Shown here one piece after another: positions 17,935 to 29,173 of a stretch of 64,000 nucleotides of DNA. The first letter of the stretch is position 1; each line of letters starts with the position of its first letter. Origin of the DNA: Novosphingobium sp. 9 (lineage in GTDB: Bacteria; Pseudomonadota; Alphaproteobacteria; Sphingomonadales; Sphingomonadaceae); the NCBI RefSeq assembly GCF_025340265.1, contig NZ_CP022707.1, positions 611,001-675,000 on the forward strand, written 5' to 3'. The translations under genes and the position numbers were made by a program. Under the pieces are notes generated by a model. It did not search any database. It was not told the origin of the DNA and saw only the letters and a list, made by a program, of their open reading frames with translations.

Positions 17935-17965
17935 CGAAAGGCCCGCCATCCGTGCGGGCCTTTCG
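17935..17965 (+). terminator. Rho-independent terminator after sciP
   Basis: A 12-bp perfect stem (arms 17935-17946 and 17954-17965, core GGCCCGC/GCGGGCC, 7-nt loop) starts 43 bp after the sciP stop. The 3' arm ends in CCTTTCG and is followed by GTTTTCG, a modest T tract. Confidence 0.8.
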
Positions 17966-18018
17966 CGTTTTCGCGCCCCTATTCGCCGCGCTACCCCGTT
18001 AAAATTCGTACACTTCGC

Positions 18019-18047
18019 GGCATCGACGAACGACATTCGTCGATGCC
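18019..18047. promoter_or_regulatory. 12-bp inverted repeat ahead of the RND efflux operon (candidate operator)
   Basis: Perfect arms GGCATCGACGAA and TTCGTCGATGCC are separated by 5 bp and lie 182 bp upstream of the membrane-fusion gene. Size and symmetry suit a dimeric repressor such as the TetR or MarR types that often control RND pumps, but no such gene is adjacent. An RNA hairpin is the other reading. Apart from this and the sciP terminator, I see nothing recognisable in the gene-free stretch 17892-18228. Confidence 0.45.
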
Positions 18048-18228
18048 GGTCGGGCCTGCGACGGACGCGCGTTGCCTCGCTGTCGCGCGCGGTTTATGTC
18101 TCTGCGTTGAAATAAAGGGCGAAGCGGGGGATGCGTGCGGCGGTTCGCGCGCGAGGCTCGCCCTTGTGCCGCGTCCGTTTGCCCGAACCCTGTTCGGATG
18201 AGCGTCAGGCGGCTCATGGCGGTGGCAC

Positions 18229-19443
18229 ATGAACTACGACGGCAAGATCGCGACGACGGGGGACTTTGTGGCGGCAGATCAGCTGCAGGACGAATCGGAC
18301 GTGCCAATGCACCGGCCACGCTCGCAGCGCTGGTGGTGGATCGGCGCTGCCGTTCTGCTGGTGCTCGTCGGTGGCGGACTCTGGGCGATGATGCACCATG
18401 CTGCGACCCCGGCCGCAGGCGCCGCGAATGCGGCACAGACGCCGGTCGTCTCGGTGGTCGAACCGGGGCGCACGTCCGTTGCCGGAGCCATTCAGGCAAC
18501 CGGGTCGCTGGGCGCGCGCCGCGAAATGCCGGTGGGATCGGTGGGCGAGGGCGGACAGGTCCGCGCCGTGCTCGTCGATGCCGGAGACTGGGTGAAGCAG
18601 GGGCAGGTGCTGGCGGTGATCGACCGTTCGGTGCAGAGCCAGCAGGTCGCCAGCCAGTCTGCCCAGGTACAGGTGGCGCAGGCCGATGCGCGAATCGCTC
18701 AGTCCAATCTCGACCGCGCTCTCAAGCTCGTGGATCGCGGCTTCATCTCCAAGGCCGACGTCGATCAGCTGACGGCGACTCGCGATGCCGCGTCTGCGCG
18801 CGTGAAGGTCGCCTCGGCCACGCTGGGCCAGTTGCAGGCACAGACCGCGCGCCTCAACATCGTCGCGCCCGCCGCAGGGCTGGTGCTGCGCCGTCAGGTG
18901 GAGCCGGGTCAGGTCGTTTCGGGCGGTTCGGGCGTACTGTTCTCGATCGCCAAGGATGGCCAGCTGGAAATGCTCGCCAATCTGGACGAGGCCGATCTTG
19001 CCAAGGTGGCGGTGGGCGTGCCTGCGGACGTGACGCCTGCGGGTGCCCCGCGCAGCTATCATGGCGAGGTCTGGCAGGTCTCGCCGGTGATTGACCCGAA
19101 CAGCCGGCAGGGGCAGGCGCGAATCGCGCTGACCTATGCGCCGGGTCTGCGTCCGGGCGGTTTCGCGACGGCGGTGATCAACGGCGGCAACCTGTCCGCG
19201 CCCCTGTTGCCCGAAAGCGCGATCCAGAACGATGACAAGGGCTCGTTCGTCTACATCGTCGATGGGCAGGACAAGGTGCAGCGCCGGGCGATCCGTACCG
19301 GACTCGTGACCGCACAGGGCATCACCATCACGCAAGGGCTGAACGGCACCGAGAAGGTGGTGCTGCGCGCGGGCGGGTTCCTCAATCCGGGGGACAAGGT
19401 ACGCCCCAAATCGGTGCGCGACGATACGCGCCCCGGCGCCTGA
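18229..19443 (+). CDS. RND efflux transporter, periplasmic adaptor (membrane fusion protein)
   Basis: A 404-residue adaptor linking an inner-membrane RND pump to an outer-membrane channel. A 40-residue cytosolic leader is followed by a membrane anchor (about 37-58), then the lipoyl/barrel-sandwich halves (GEGGQVRAVLVDAGDWVKQG and LNIVAPAAGLVLRRQVEPGQ), an alpha-helical hairpin with a heptad pattern (about 140-205), beta-barrel and membrane-proximal domains. It precedes the permease by 27 bp. No TolC-family gene is in the window. Confidence 0.92.
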   Translation: MNYDGKIATTGDFVAADQLQDESDVPMHRPRSQRWWWIGAAVLLVLVGGGLWAMMHHAATPAAGAANAAQTPVVSVVEPGRTSVAGAIQATGSLGARREMPVGSVGEGGQVRAVLVDAGDWVKQGQVLAVIDRSVQSQQVASQSAQVQVAQADARIAQSNLDRALKLVDRGFISKADVDQLTATRDAASARVKVASATLGQLQAQTARLNIVAPAAGLVLRRQVEPGQVVSGGSGVLFSIAKDGQLEMLANLDEADLAKVAVGVPADVTPAGAPRSYHGEVWQVSPVIDPNSRQGQARIALTYAPGLRPGGFATAVINGGNLSAPLLPESAIQNDDKGSFVYIVDGQDKVQRRAIRTGLVTAQGITITQGLNGTEKVVLRAGGFLNPGDKVRPKSVRDDTRPGA

Positions 19444-19470
19444 TCCGATCTAAGACAGGAAAGCGACGCC

Positions 19471-22400
19471 ATGGGTCTGCGCAACATCTCCGCCTGGTCG
19501 ATCCGCAATCCGATCGTCCCCATCGTCCTGTTCCTGGGCCTGATGATCGCCGGGGTCATCGCGTTCAACCGGATGGACGTGAACAACATGCCGGACATCT
19601 CGTTTCCGGGCGTGGTGGTCGTCGTATCGCAGCCGGGCGCCGCGCCGACCGAGATCGAGACGCAGATCACCCAGAAGGTCGAAGGCGCGGCGCGCTCAAT
19701 CAGCGGCGTGGAGGAAATCGAATCGACCGCCTCGGAAGGCGTGTCGCAAACCTTCGTGCGCTTTGCCATCGGCACCGATCCCGACGTCGCGACCAATCAG
19801 GTCAAGAACGCGGTCGATCAGGTTCGCGGCAGCCTGCCCGACGGGATTCTCGAACCGCAGGTGACGAAAGTGGAGGCGGGCGGCAACGGCAGCCTCGCGA
19901 TTTATGCGGTCAGCGCCGATGACATGACGATGGAGCAGCTTAGCTGGTTCATCGACGATACGATCTCGCGCCGCCTGCTGGCGATTGAGGGCATGGCCGC
20001 CGTCACCCGCAGCGGCGGTGTGGACCGCGAGATCCGCGTCGTCGTCGATCCCGAGCGGATGGCCGCGCTGGGCGTCACCGCGCAGGACGTCAATGCGGTG
20101 CTGCGCTCGGTCAATACCGACGCGGCGGGCGGTCAGGCGGAAATCGCCGGTTCGCGCCAGTCGGTGCGCGTGCTCGGCAATGCCCATAGCGCCTACGACC
20201 TGTCGCAGTTGCGGATCAACGTGGGCGGTGGTCGTTCGGTGCGCCTGGCCGACATCGCCCGCGTCTATGACGGCTATTCCGAGCGGACTCGCATCGCCCG
20301 CGTCCATGGGCGCGAAGTGGTGACGTTCGGATTCGAGCGCGCGATCGGCGCCTCCGACGTGTCGGTCTACGATGCGGCGGAAAAGCAGCTGGCCGAAATC
20401 CGTAAGGAAAACCCAGGTATCCACATCACCCAGCTGTTCTCGCAGGTTCAGTACACCAAGGGGCAGTACGACAGCTCGATGGAGGCGCTGGTCGAAGGTG
20501 CGGCGCTGGCGATCGTGATCGTGTTCCTTTTCCTGCGCGACTGGCGCGCGACGGTGATTTCGGCCATCGCCATCCCGCTTTCGGCGATCCCCACGTTCTG
20601 GTTCATGGAACTGATGGGCTTTACGCTCAACTTCCTCTCGCTGCTGGCGCTCAGCCTCGTTGCGGGCGTGCTGGTGGACGATGCCATCGTCGAGATCGAG
20701 AACATCGTGCGCCACATGCGCATGGGCAAGAGCGCCTATCAGGCCTCGATCGATGCGGCGGACGAGATCGGCCTGGCCGTGGTCGCCACCACCTTCTCGA
20801 TCGTCGCGGTGTTCCTGCCGGTCGGCCTGATGCCGGGTATCTCGGGCCAGTTCTTCAAGGCTTTCGGGCTGACCGTGGTGGTCGCCGTGCTGATGAGCCT
20901 TGCCGTCGCACGCATGATCACGCCGATGGTCGCGGCGTACTTCCTGAAATCCCATGGCCATGCCGAACATGGCGGCGGTCGGGTGATGACGCTCTATGCG
21001 CGCCTGCTCGAATGGACGCTCGATACGCGCGCCTCGCGCCGGATGAAGGCGGGGCTGGCGAAAGTGCGCGGTCGCGCGCCCTATCTGGCCGGGGCCTTCG
21101 TGTTCGGCCTGCTCGGCTGGGCAGGCATGGTGATGGGCTCGATGCAGGCGGCGCAGAAGGTCGCGGCGGCGGGCGGCGATGCCCCGGCGCTGGGTATGGG
21201 GACGCTTGTCATCGGCCTGCTGGTCGGCGGCATCGCGGGCTTCCTGGTCGGCCTGCTGCTGACCGTGCTCGTGGGCGCGCTGCTGGCAAAGATCGCAGGC
21301 ACGCATGAGGGCTGGCGCGGCTGGTCGCGCTATCAGACGGGCGCATCGGCGCGCGCCTGCTCGACCATCGCATCTGGATGTTCGGCATCAGCGCGCTCGC
21401 GCTGGCGATCACCGTGGCGATGTTCGCGGTCCTGCCGCAGCAGTTCCAGCCCAACACCAACAACGACACCAGTCAGGTCACGATCCAGATGGTGCCCGGC
21501 ACCACGATCGAGCAGACCGACAAGGTGGCGACGCGCGTTGCCGCGCTGCTGGACAAACAGCCCGAAGTGCTACGCGCGATGTCCGCCTCGAAGGAAGGCA
21601 ACGCCTCGATCTATGTCGCGCTCAAGCCCGCGAGCGAGCGCAAGGCGACGAGCACCGATTTCGAGCGGCGCATGACCCCGCAGCTTCAGGATATTCCCGA
21701 TGCGCGGGTGACGTTCGAGAGCCAGTCTGGCGGATCGGGTAGCGGGCGTGACATCTCGGTCATGCTGTCGGGAAGCGATCCTGCGCTGCTCCAGAAGACC
21801 GCGCAGACGCTGGCGCAGCAGATGGCGGGAATCAAGGGCGTGGTCGCGCCGCGTATCGCCGCCGATCTGCAACGCCCCGAACTGGTGATCGTGCCCCGGC
21901 TCGATCTGGCGGCGCAACTGGGCGTCACCACCGCCTCGCTCAGCCAGACGATCCGTATCGCGACGATGGGCGAGATCGACCAGAACGCGGCCAAGTTCTC
22001 GCTGTCGGACCGTCAGGTGCCGATCCGCGTGATCATGCCGCGTGCGGCGCGCCGCGACCTGTCCTCTATCGAGAACCTGCCGGTGCCCACCGCGCTGGGT
22101 GGCTCGGTGCCCTTGAGCCGCGTCGCCGAGTTCCGCTTCGGCGCCGGACCGACCGAGATCGAGCGCTACAACCAGTCGCGCCGCATCTTCGTGGGCGCCG
22201 ATCTCGGGCAGGGCATGGTCAAGGGCCCGATCATGGAGAAGATCCAGAACCTGCCGATCATGAAGGCGCTTCCCGCCGGCGTGTCGAACGCGCCCATCGG
22301 CGAGGACAAGTGGCAGAACGAGATGATCCAGAACTTCATCATCGCGGTGGTCAGCGGCATCCTGCTGGTCTTCGCGGTGCTGGTGCTGCTCTATGGTCGC

Positions 22401-22901
22401 TTCGTCTCGCCGCTGGTGAACATGAGCTCGCTGCTGCTGGCCCCGCTGGGTGGCCTGCTGGCGCTGGCCATCGCCGGGGAGCCGGTGTCGATGCCGGTCT
22501 ATATCGGCATCCTGATGCTGCTGGGCATCGTCGCCAAGAACTCGATCCTGCTGATCGACTTCGCGATCGAGGAGATGGCGAGCGGGGTGCCCAAGCACAT
22601 CGCCATCGTCGATGCCGGGCGCAAGCGCGCACAGCCCATCGTCATGACCACCGTGGCGATGACCGCAGGGATGGTGCCCACCGCGCTCTCGCTCAGCGGC
22701 GATGGCGCCTGGCGCGCGCCGATGGGCGTAACGGTGATCGGCGGCCTGATCCTCTCCACCTTGCTGACATTGCTCATCGTGCCCGCAGCCTTTAGCCTGG
22801 CCGACGGTTTCGAGAAGCGGGTCGGCCCCAAGCTGCGTCGCAGGCTGCTCACCTTCGAGCCGCATCACGCGGGGCATCAGGGCGCGCTTCCCGCCGAATG
22901 A
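19471..22901 (+). CDS. RND efflux transporter permease (ORF frameshifted in this sequence)
   Basis: An inner-membrane proton-driven exporter of the AcrB/MexB superfamily. The N-terminal half ([19 protein letters not shown]) reads in one frame to about 21335, and the rest ([16 protein letters not shown] to the end at 22901) in another. Adding one base at about 21336 (CAG-AC to CAG-GAC) restores a continuous protein of about 1143 residues. The proton-relay helix contains the expected acidic pair ([16 protein letters not shown]). The protein is about 100 residues longer than AcrB because of an insertion with two extra hydrophobic helices between the halves. Substrate unknown. The missing base may be a sequencing error (see findings). 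Confidence 0.88.
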
Positions 22902-22926
22902 TCAGCAAGGCACGAGGAGCGAGTAT

Positions 22927-24216
22927 TTGCCGCAAGATGCGGGCCTGCATGAGGCAAGACTGAACCGGGGTACACAGATCGAGGCGTTCCCCGACCGGGC
23001 ACGGCGCATGCGGATCGTGGCGACATGCCTGCTGGTGGTGATGGCAGTGGCCTTCGTGCTGCTGCGCAAGTTCGGCGGCACGGCGCCCGGCTGGGGCTAT
23101 GCCATCGCCTTTACCGAAGCGGCGATGGTCGGCGGTCTGGCGGACTGGTTCGCAGTGACGGCGCTGTTCCGCCGTCCGCTGGGCCTGCCGATCCCGCATA
23201 CCGCGATCATCCCCACCAACAAGGACCGCATCGCCGATTCGATGGCGCGGTTCCTGCGCGAGAATTTCCTCACGCCGCAGGTCGTCGCGCGGCGGATGAC
23301 CGCTTTCAACCTCGCGAACGCGGCGGGCGAGTTCCTCACCGCACCGCGCGGCGGAGCCTCCGGGCGTATCCATACCGGCGCGGGCAACCTGCTGGCCGAT
23401 GTGCTCGAATCGCTCGATACCGAGCGGCTGGGACTGCAGGTGCGTGCCGGGCTCGCCCACCAGCTGGAGAAGGTCGAGGTCGCGCCCCTCATGGGCCAGA
23501 TGCTCGGCGCCGCGATCGCCGACGGGCGCCACCTGCCGCTGATCGAAAGCGCGGTCCGCTGGGCCGGGCACACGCTGGAGGCCAACGAGGATCTCGTGCG
23601 CGAGATGATCCGTGAGCGCGCCAGTGGCCTGCTGCGCTGGACCGGGCTCGACGGGCGGATCGCCAATTCGGTGCTCGACGGGCTGTACAAGCTGATGGCC
23701 GAGATGATCGTCCAGCGCGACCATCCGCTCAAGGTCAAGCTGGAGGCGATGCTGGGTGAACTGGCGCAGAACCTCCAGCACGATCCCGAGACACGCGCCA
23801 AGGTGGAGAACGCCAAGCGCGAGATGCTGGCGAACCCGGCGCTGGGGGCGTGGTGGCAGGCCTTGTGGGACCGGCTGCGCCTGCGCCTGATCTCGGCCGC
23901 GCGCGATCCCGAAGCGGCGCTCGGCAATCACTTCTCCGGCATGCTGGGCGAAGTCGGGCAGGCGCTGCGCAGCGACCCGCGCCTGCAACGCCAGATCAAC
24001 CGCTTCGCCCGCCGCACGCTCGTGGGCGTGACCGCACGCTACGGAGGCGAGATCGTGCGGCTGGTGTCCGAGACGGTGAAGCGCTGGGATGCCGTGACCG
24101 TCACCACCCGGATCGAGCGCGCGGTGGGGCGCGACTTGCAGTTCATCCGCATCAACGGCACGCTGGTCGGCGGCCTGTTCGGCCTTGTGATCCACACGCT
24201 GGAGAGGTTCCTCTGA
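22927..24216 (+). CDS. DUF445 family membrane protein (YjiN-like)
   Basis: A 429-residue DUF445 protein of unknown function. The TTG at 22927 is favoured because a GAGGAG ribosome site (22915-22920) lies 6 bp upstream; an ATG at 23008 is the alternative. Features: a membrane helix (about 30-48), the family signature GGLADWFAVTALFRRPLGLPIPHTAIIP, quoted here as GGLADWFAVTALFRRP then GLPIPHTAI, a long helical cytoplasmic or periplasmic body, and a C-terminal hydrophobic segment (INGTLVGGLFGLVIH). The gene starts 25 bp after the RND permease and overlaps the following acetyltransferase by 4 bp. Confidence 0.88.
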   Translation: MPQDAGLHEARLNRGTQIEAFPDRARRMRIVATCLLVVMAVAFVLLRKFGGTAPGWGYAIAFTEAAMVGGLADWFAVTALFRRPLGLPIPHTAIIPTNKDRIADSMARFLRENFLTPQVVARRMTAFNLANAAGEFLTAPRGGASGRIHTGAGNLLADVLESLDTERLGLQVRAGLAHQLEKVEVAPLMGQMLGAAIADGRHLPLIESAVRWAGHTLEANEDLVREMIRERASGLLRWTGLDGRIANSVLDGLYKLMAEMIVQRDHPLKVKLEAMLGELAQNLQHDPETRAKVENAKREMLANPALGAWWQALWDRLRLRLISAARDPEAALGNHFSGMLGEVGQALRSDPRLQRQINRFARRTLVGVTARYGGEIVRLVSETVKRWDAVTVTTRIERAVGRDLQFIRINGTLVGGLFGLVIHTLERFL

Positions 24217-24782
24217 CTCGTCCTGATTCCTGGCCCGATCCGGTGCTGCGCACAACCCGTTTCGATCTGTACCGCCCGCAGCCCGGCGATCTGGACGGGC
24301 TGGTGGAGCTTGTCGCGCATCCCGAGACGCAGCGTTTCCTCGGGCTGGTCGCGTCCGATCGCAAGGGGCAGGCCGAGCGGCTGATGCGCAATGCCGGAAG
24401 CTGGGCGCTCTACGGCTACGGCACCTTCATGGTGCGCGCGCGGGGCCGGGACGAGATCGTCGCGGGCTGCGGCGTCTTCCATACCTTCCGGGGCTTTGCC
24501 GGGATGGACGATGTGCCCGAGGCCGGCTGGATCGTGCGCCACGATCATGGGGGCAAAGGCGTCGCCACAGAGGTCATGGCGGCCGTGATGGACTGGTTCG
24601 ACGCGACCCATGGCTCCCGCCGGATCACTTGCATGATCGAGCAGGGCAATCTGGCCTCGGATCGCGTCGCCACGCGCCTCGGCTTCACCCGCCGCGGTGA
24701 GCACAGGCTCGACGACGGCTGTCTGCTGTGGCTCTACGAGCGGACCTTAAATGGAATAGATGATGGTCGTCGTATAATATGA
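24213..24782 (+). CDS. GNAT family N-acetyltransferase
   Basis: A RimJ/RimL-like acetyltransferase of about 190 residues using acetyl-CoA. Visible elements are LRTTRFDLYRPQPGDLDGL, the central EAGWIVRHDHGGKGVATEVM (acetyl-CoA pyrophosphate loop) and NLASDRVATRLGFTRRGEH. No ATG fits. A CTG at 24213 lies 5 nt after GGAGAGG (24201-24207) and overlaps the DUF445 stop as CTGA; a GTG at 24243 is the alternative. The 3' end overlaps the convergent TonB-like gene by 36 bp. Acceptor substrate unknown. Confidence 0.82.
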   Translation: MTRPDSWPDPVLRTTRFDLYRPQPGDLDGLVELVAHPETQRFLGLVASDRKGQAERLMRNAGSWALYGYGTFMVRARGRDEIVAGCGVFHTFRGFAGMDDVPEAGWIVRHDHGGKGVATEVMAAVMDWFDATHGSRRITCMIEQGNLASDRVATRLGFTRRGEHRLDDGCLLWLYERTLNGIDDGRRII

Positions 24783-25673
24783 GGCTACGGGTTTGCCTGA
24801 GGCATCGAGCGCCGGGGCGAAGCGGGCCAGGACGAGGATGTCGTGACAGGCCGCAACATCGAACTTCGGATCGTTATAGCTGCGCAGGATCTTGCAGTTG
24901 CTCGCCTTGCCGTCCGGATCGATCAGGACCCTGAAGTTCACGCGCCCCTGTTTCCCGCGGTCGTTCATCGCGCTGGGATAGTTGATCTTCGTGGCGATTT
25001 GGCGAAGGTTCGTCATGTGGACTTCGCGGGACAGATGGGCCTGCACGGCGGGGTCAAGACCCCAGCTTTCGACAAGTCCATCCGTACACTGGCGCATGGC
25101 TTCGAAGGGCTTGGCCATCGGGCCGGTCTTCAGCGTTACCGCATGATTGCGCCAGCGCAGGGTTATCGCGGTAACATGGGGCAAGGCTTCCGGGGCGAGG
25201 ATCAGCGGCCCGTCACTGTCATCATCGCTGCCCTTGAGGGTCTGGTACATCTGCACGCTGGCCAGAAATCCGGCGATTTTCTGGCCGGAGGGTGTTGTGG
25301 ATACTGCGGGCATTACCGATTTCGTGGGACTGATCGCATCGGTCCCGGTCCATTCCAGTGAAAGCGTCTCTCCGGGGCGAACGGATTCGAACGCATCGCC
25401 ATTGATTGACAGCTCGAAGCCGTCGCCTGGCTCATAGCGCGTCAGGCTCATCACCACGTCGGGAGTCTTGCCGCCAAAACCACGCCGCAGCGCGCATCCG
25501 CTGTCGGTGGCGTCGAGATTCCATGGCGTGCTGGCCGCCATTGTTACCGGAGCGGGGGCTGCAAGTGCGGCGTCTGGAAGAATCACGCCGGGCAGCAAAG
25601 CGGCTGCCAGCATGAGCGCGCACGGCATCCTGAAAGCGGTCGAAAGCGCAATCGCTGATTTCACGTGAAACAT
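24747..25673 (-). CDS. Exported protein with TonB-like C-terminal domain
   Basis: A 308-residue protein starting [11 protein letters not shown], with a signal peptide to about residue 39 ([10 protein letters not shown]). The middle (about 50-225) is an unrecognised beta-rich region with two cysteines. The C-terminus (about 230-308) matches TonB C-terminal/energy-transducer-like modules: [20 protein letters not shown], then [14 protein letters not shown] and [12 protein letters not shown]. It lacks a Pro-rich linker and a retained membrane anchor, so a classic TonB energy role is unlikely. The start codon lies within a parS-like palindrome. Confidence 0.75.
   Translation of the reverse strand: MFHVKSAIALSTAFRMPCALMLAAALLPGVILPDAALAAPAPVTMAASTPWNLDATDSGCALRRGFGGKTPDVVMSLTRYEPGDGFELSINGDAFESVRPGETLSLEWTGTDAISPTKSVMPAVSTTPSGQKIAGFLASVQMYQTLKGSDDDSDGPLILAPEALPHVTAITLRWRNHAVTLKTGPMAKPFEAMRQCTDGLVESWGLDPAVQAHLSREVHMTNLRQIATKINYPSAMNDRGKQGRVNFRVLIDPDGKASNCKILRSYNDPKFDVAACHDILVLARFAPALDASGKPVASYYTTTIIYSI
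25657..25672. other. parS-like ParB-binding site overlapping a start codon
   Basis: The 12-bp palindrome TTTCACGTGAAA occupies 25659-25670 and is followed by CA. The 16-mer matches the consensus TGTTTCACGTGAAACA at 14 positions; the two mismatches are at the outer left edge. On the minus strand it forms the first codons of the TonB-like gene (ATG TTT CAC GTG AAA). parS sites usually cluster near the replication origin. A chance match is possible but unlikely for this sequence in a GC-rich genome. Confidence 0.6.
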
Positions 25674-25739
25674 CCCCCGCGCCGGTCGCCCCCCCTGAAA
25701 CGACTGGCCGGATGCAAGGCTACGACGGGTCTTAAAAAG

Positions 25740-25774
25740 AACAACCCCCGAAGCGAGGCGCTTCGGGGGTTGTT
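25740..25774. terminator. Rho-independent terminator after etfA
   Basis: A 16-bp perfect stem (arms 25740-25755 and 25759-25774, 3-nt loop AGG) with core CCCCCGAAGCG. It lies 24 bp beyond the etfA stop on the minus strand, where the transcript ends in a U/A-rich stretch (complement of TCTTAAAAAGA). It also insulates the divergent TonB-like promoter region. Confidence 0.9.
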
Positions 25775-25798
25775 TTCGGATCCACTATTAACTTGCTG

Positions 25799-26728
25799 TC
25801 ACAGCTTGCCGGTCAGTTCCGGCACCGCGTCGAACAGGTCAGCGACGAGGCCGATGTCGGCGACCTGGAAGATCGGGGCGTCCTCGTCCTTGTTGATGGC
25901 GATGATCGTGCCCGAATCCTTCATGCCCGCCAGATGCTGGATCGCGCCGGAGATGCCGATGGCGATGTAGACGTCGGGGGCGACGATCTTGCCGGTCTGG
26001 CCGACCTGGTAATCGTTGGGGACATAACCCGCATCGACCGCCGCACGGCTGGCGCCGACGGCGGCACCCAGCTTGTCGGCCAGCGGCATGATGATCTGCT
26101 CGAACGTGGCCTCGTCCTTCAGGGCGCGACCGCCCGAGACGATCACCTTGGCGCTCGTCAGTTCGGGGCGTTCCAGCTCGGCAATCTCGGCGCCGACGAA
26201 GCTGGACAGGCCTGCATCGTTCACACCCGAGACGTCCTCGATGGCGGCGGAACCGCCGGTGGCCTCGGCCTTGTTGAAGGCGGTGGCGCGCACGGTGACG
26301 ACCAGCTTGGCATCGCTCGATTCGACCGTGGCGATGGCATTGCCCGCATAGATCGGACGGGTGAAGGTCTTCTCGCCCTCGACCGAGAGGATGTCCGACA
26401 CCTGCATCACGTCGAGCAGCGCGGCGACGCGCGGCGCGAGGTTCTTGCCGGTGGTGGTGGCAGGCGCGAGGAACGCGTCGTGATGGCCCATCAGGTCCAC
26501 CACCAGCGGCGCGAGGTTCTCGGGCAGCGCGTGGGCATAGGCCGCGTCGTCCGCCAGATGGACCTTGGCGACCCCGGCGATCTGTGCGGCGGCCTCGGCC
26601 ACGGCACGGCAACCGGCGCCTGCGACCAGCAGGTGAACCTCACCCAGCTTCGCAGCGGCGGTGACGGTGGAAAGTGTGGCGTCCTTGACGGAAGCGTTGT
26701 CGTGTTCGACCCAGACGAGCGTCTTCAT
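25799..26728 (-). CDS. etfA: Electron transfer flavoprotein subunit alpha
   Basis: A 309-residue FAD-binding subunit that passes electrons from acyl-CoA dehydrogenases to ETF-ubiquinone oxidoreductase. The C-terminal FAD domain is textbook: [70 protein letters not shown] and [20 protein letters not shown]. It is 29 bp downstream of etfB, in the same transcript. Confidence 0.97.
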   Translation of the reverse strand: MKTLVWVEHDNASVKDATLSTVTAAAKLGEVHLLVAGAGCRAVAEAAAQIAGVAKVHLADDAAYAHALPENLAPLVVDLMGHHDAFLAPATTTGKNLAPRVAALLDVMQVSDILSVEGEKTFTRPIYAGNAIATVESSDAKLVVTVRATAFNKAEATGGSAAIEDVSGVNDAGLSSFVGAEIAELERPELTSAKVIVSGGRALKDEATFEQIIMPLADKLGAAVGASRAAVDAGYVPNDYQVGQTGKIVAPDVYIAIGISGAIQHLAGMKDSGTIIAINKDEDAPIFQVADIGLVADLFDAVPELTGKL

Positions 26729-26757
26729 AATCTCAGATCCTTTTCCGAGCCGCGCCC

Positions 26758-27504
26758 TCAGGCGACGCCCAGTTCCTTGAGCTTGGCGACGAGCGCATCG
26801 ACACTGTCGACCTTGATGCCGGCGGCGCGCACCGGCGGCTCGGCGACCTTCAGGGTCTTGAGGCGCGGCGCGATATCGACGCCGAAGTCGGCGGGCGTCT
26901 TGGTGTCGAGCGGCTTCTTCTTTGCCTTCATGATGTTGGGCAGCGAAGCATAGCGCGGCTCGTTCAGCCGCAGGTCGGTGGTGACGATGGCGGGCAGGGC
27001 CAGCTTCACCGTCTCCAGACCGCCATCGACTTCGCGGGTCACGGCGACATGATCGCCCTCGATCACGACCTTGCTGGCGAAGGTGCCCTGCGGACGCCCG
27101 GAGAGCGCGGCGAGCATCTGGCCGGTCTGGTTCGCGTCGTCGTCGATCGCCTGCTTGCCCAGGATCACGAGGCCGGGGGCCTCTTCATCCATGACGACTT
27201 TGAGAATCTTGGCGACGGCGAGCGGTTCGACCGTCTCTTCGGTCTCGATCAGGATCGCGCGGTCGGCACCCATGGCCAGCGCATCGCGCAGCACGGTCGA
27301 GGCCTTGGCCGGGCCGATCGAGACCACGACGATCTCCTCAGCGCCGCCCGCTTCCTTGATGCGGATGGCTTCCTCGACGGCGATCTCGTCGAACGGGTTC
27401 ATGCTCATCTTGACGTTGGCCAGGTCAACACCCGTACCATCCGCCTTGACGCGCGGCTTCACGTTGTAGTCGATCACCCGCTTCACGGGCACGAGGATCT
27501 TCAT
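26758..27504 (-). CDS. etfB: Electron transfer flavoprotein subunit beta
   Basis: A 248-residue AMP-binding ETF subunit. It starts [20 protein letters not shown], with [17 protein letters not shown], the AMP/recognition region [20 protein letters not shown] and [21 protein letters not shown] in two contiguous stretches, typical of EtfB/FixA. It heads the etfB-etfA operon, 235 bp downstream of sucC on the same strand. Confidence 0.97.
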   Translation of the reverse strand: MKILVPVKRVIDYNVKPRVKADGTGVDLANVKMSMNPFDEIAVEEAIRIKEAGGAEEIVVVSIGPAKASTVLRDALAMGADRAILIETEETVEPLAVAKILKVVMDEEAPGLVILGKQAIDDDANQTGQMLAALSGRPQGTFASKVVIEGDHVAVTREVDGGLETVKLALPAIVTTDLRLNEPRYASLPNIMKAKKKPLDTKTPADFGVDIAPRLKTLKVAEPPVRAAGIKVDSVDALVAKLKELGVA

Positions 27505-27683
27505 CGGGATCTGTCCTCTCTCGGCGTGGGACGGTTGTTTAACCGTGCAATTAACATGCTTTTGACGCCCTATCGCCCAGCTTTACGTATACGTCAAGTC
27601 CGGTCCGGCAAACGGCCGGGAAGCATACGATGATATGGGGAAAGGGCGCGGCAAAAGCGGACACCTGCCGCAGATACGCAAAC

Positions 27684-27707
27684 GGCGGAGGTCTGCAAAC
27701 CCCCGCC
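27684..27707 (-). terminator. Weak hairpin downstream of sucC
   Basis: Arms 27684-27691 and 27700-27707 (GGCGGAGG/CCCCCGCC, one mismatch, 8-nt loop) lie 33 bp after the sucC stop. On the minus strand the stem is followed by GTTTGCG, a short T run, so termination may be partial. Confidence 0.4.
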
Positions 27708-27739
27708 GCCAGCAATCTTTTGTTTTCGAGGGGTAAGGC

Positions 27740-28935
<1,196 letters not shown>

Positions 28936-29173
28936 CGCTGGATCGCCTTCCTTCTGAAGTTCGACTCTACCAAAATGTTATCGGACGGGAGGCGCCCGGG
29001 TCGGTGACGATGCTCCCGCGCGGGTGCATGGTGCGCCCGTCTTGGCTGCCGCATAAGCACATCGCGGCGCGCTTGAAAAGTCCCGCTTCCTGCGCAAATC
29101 GGGAGTCGGGCATGATTTCGGCCCGATTGTTTTGATATGAAGACGCAATATCAATAATGAACGGAAAAACGCG

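Noticed and set aside
18135..19094. Arg/Gly-rich open frame over the RND adaptor gene
   Set aside because: Out-of-frame shadow of the adaptor; no motif and no ribosome site.
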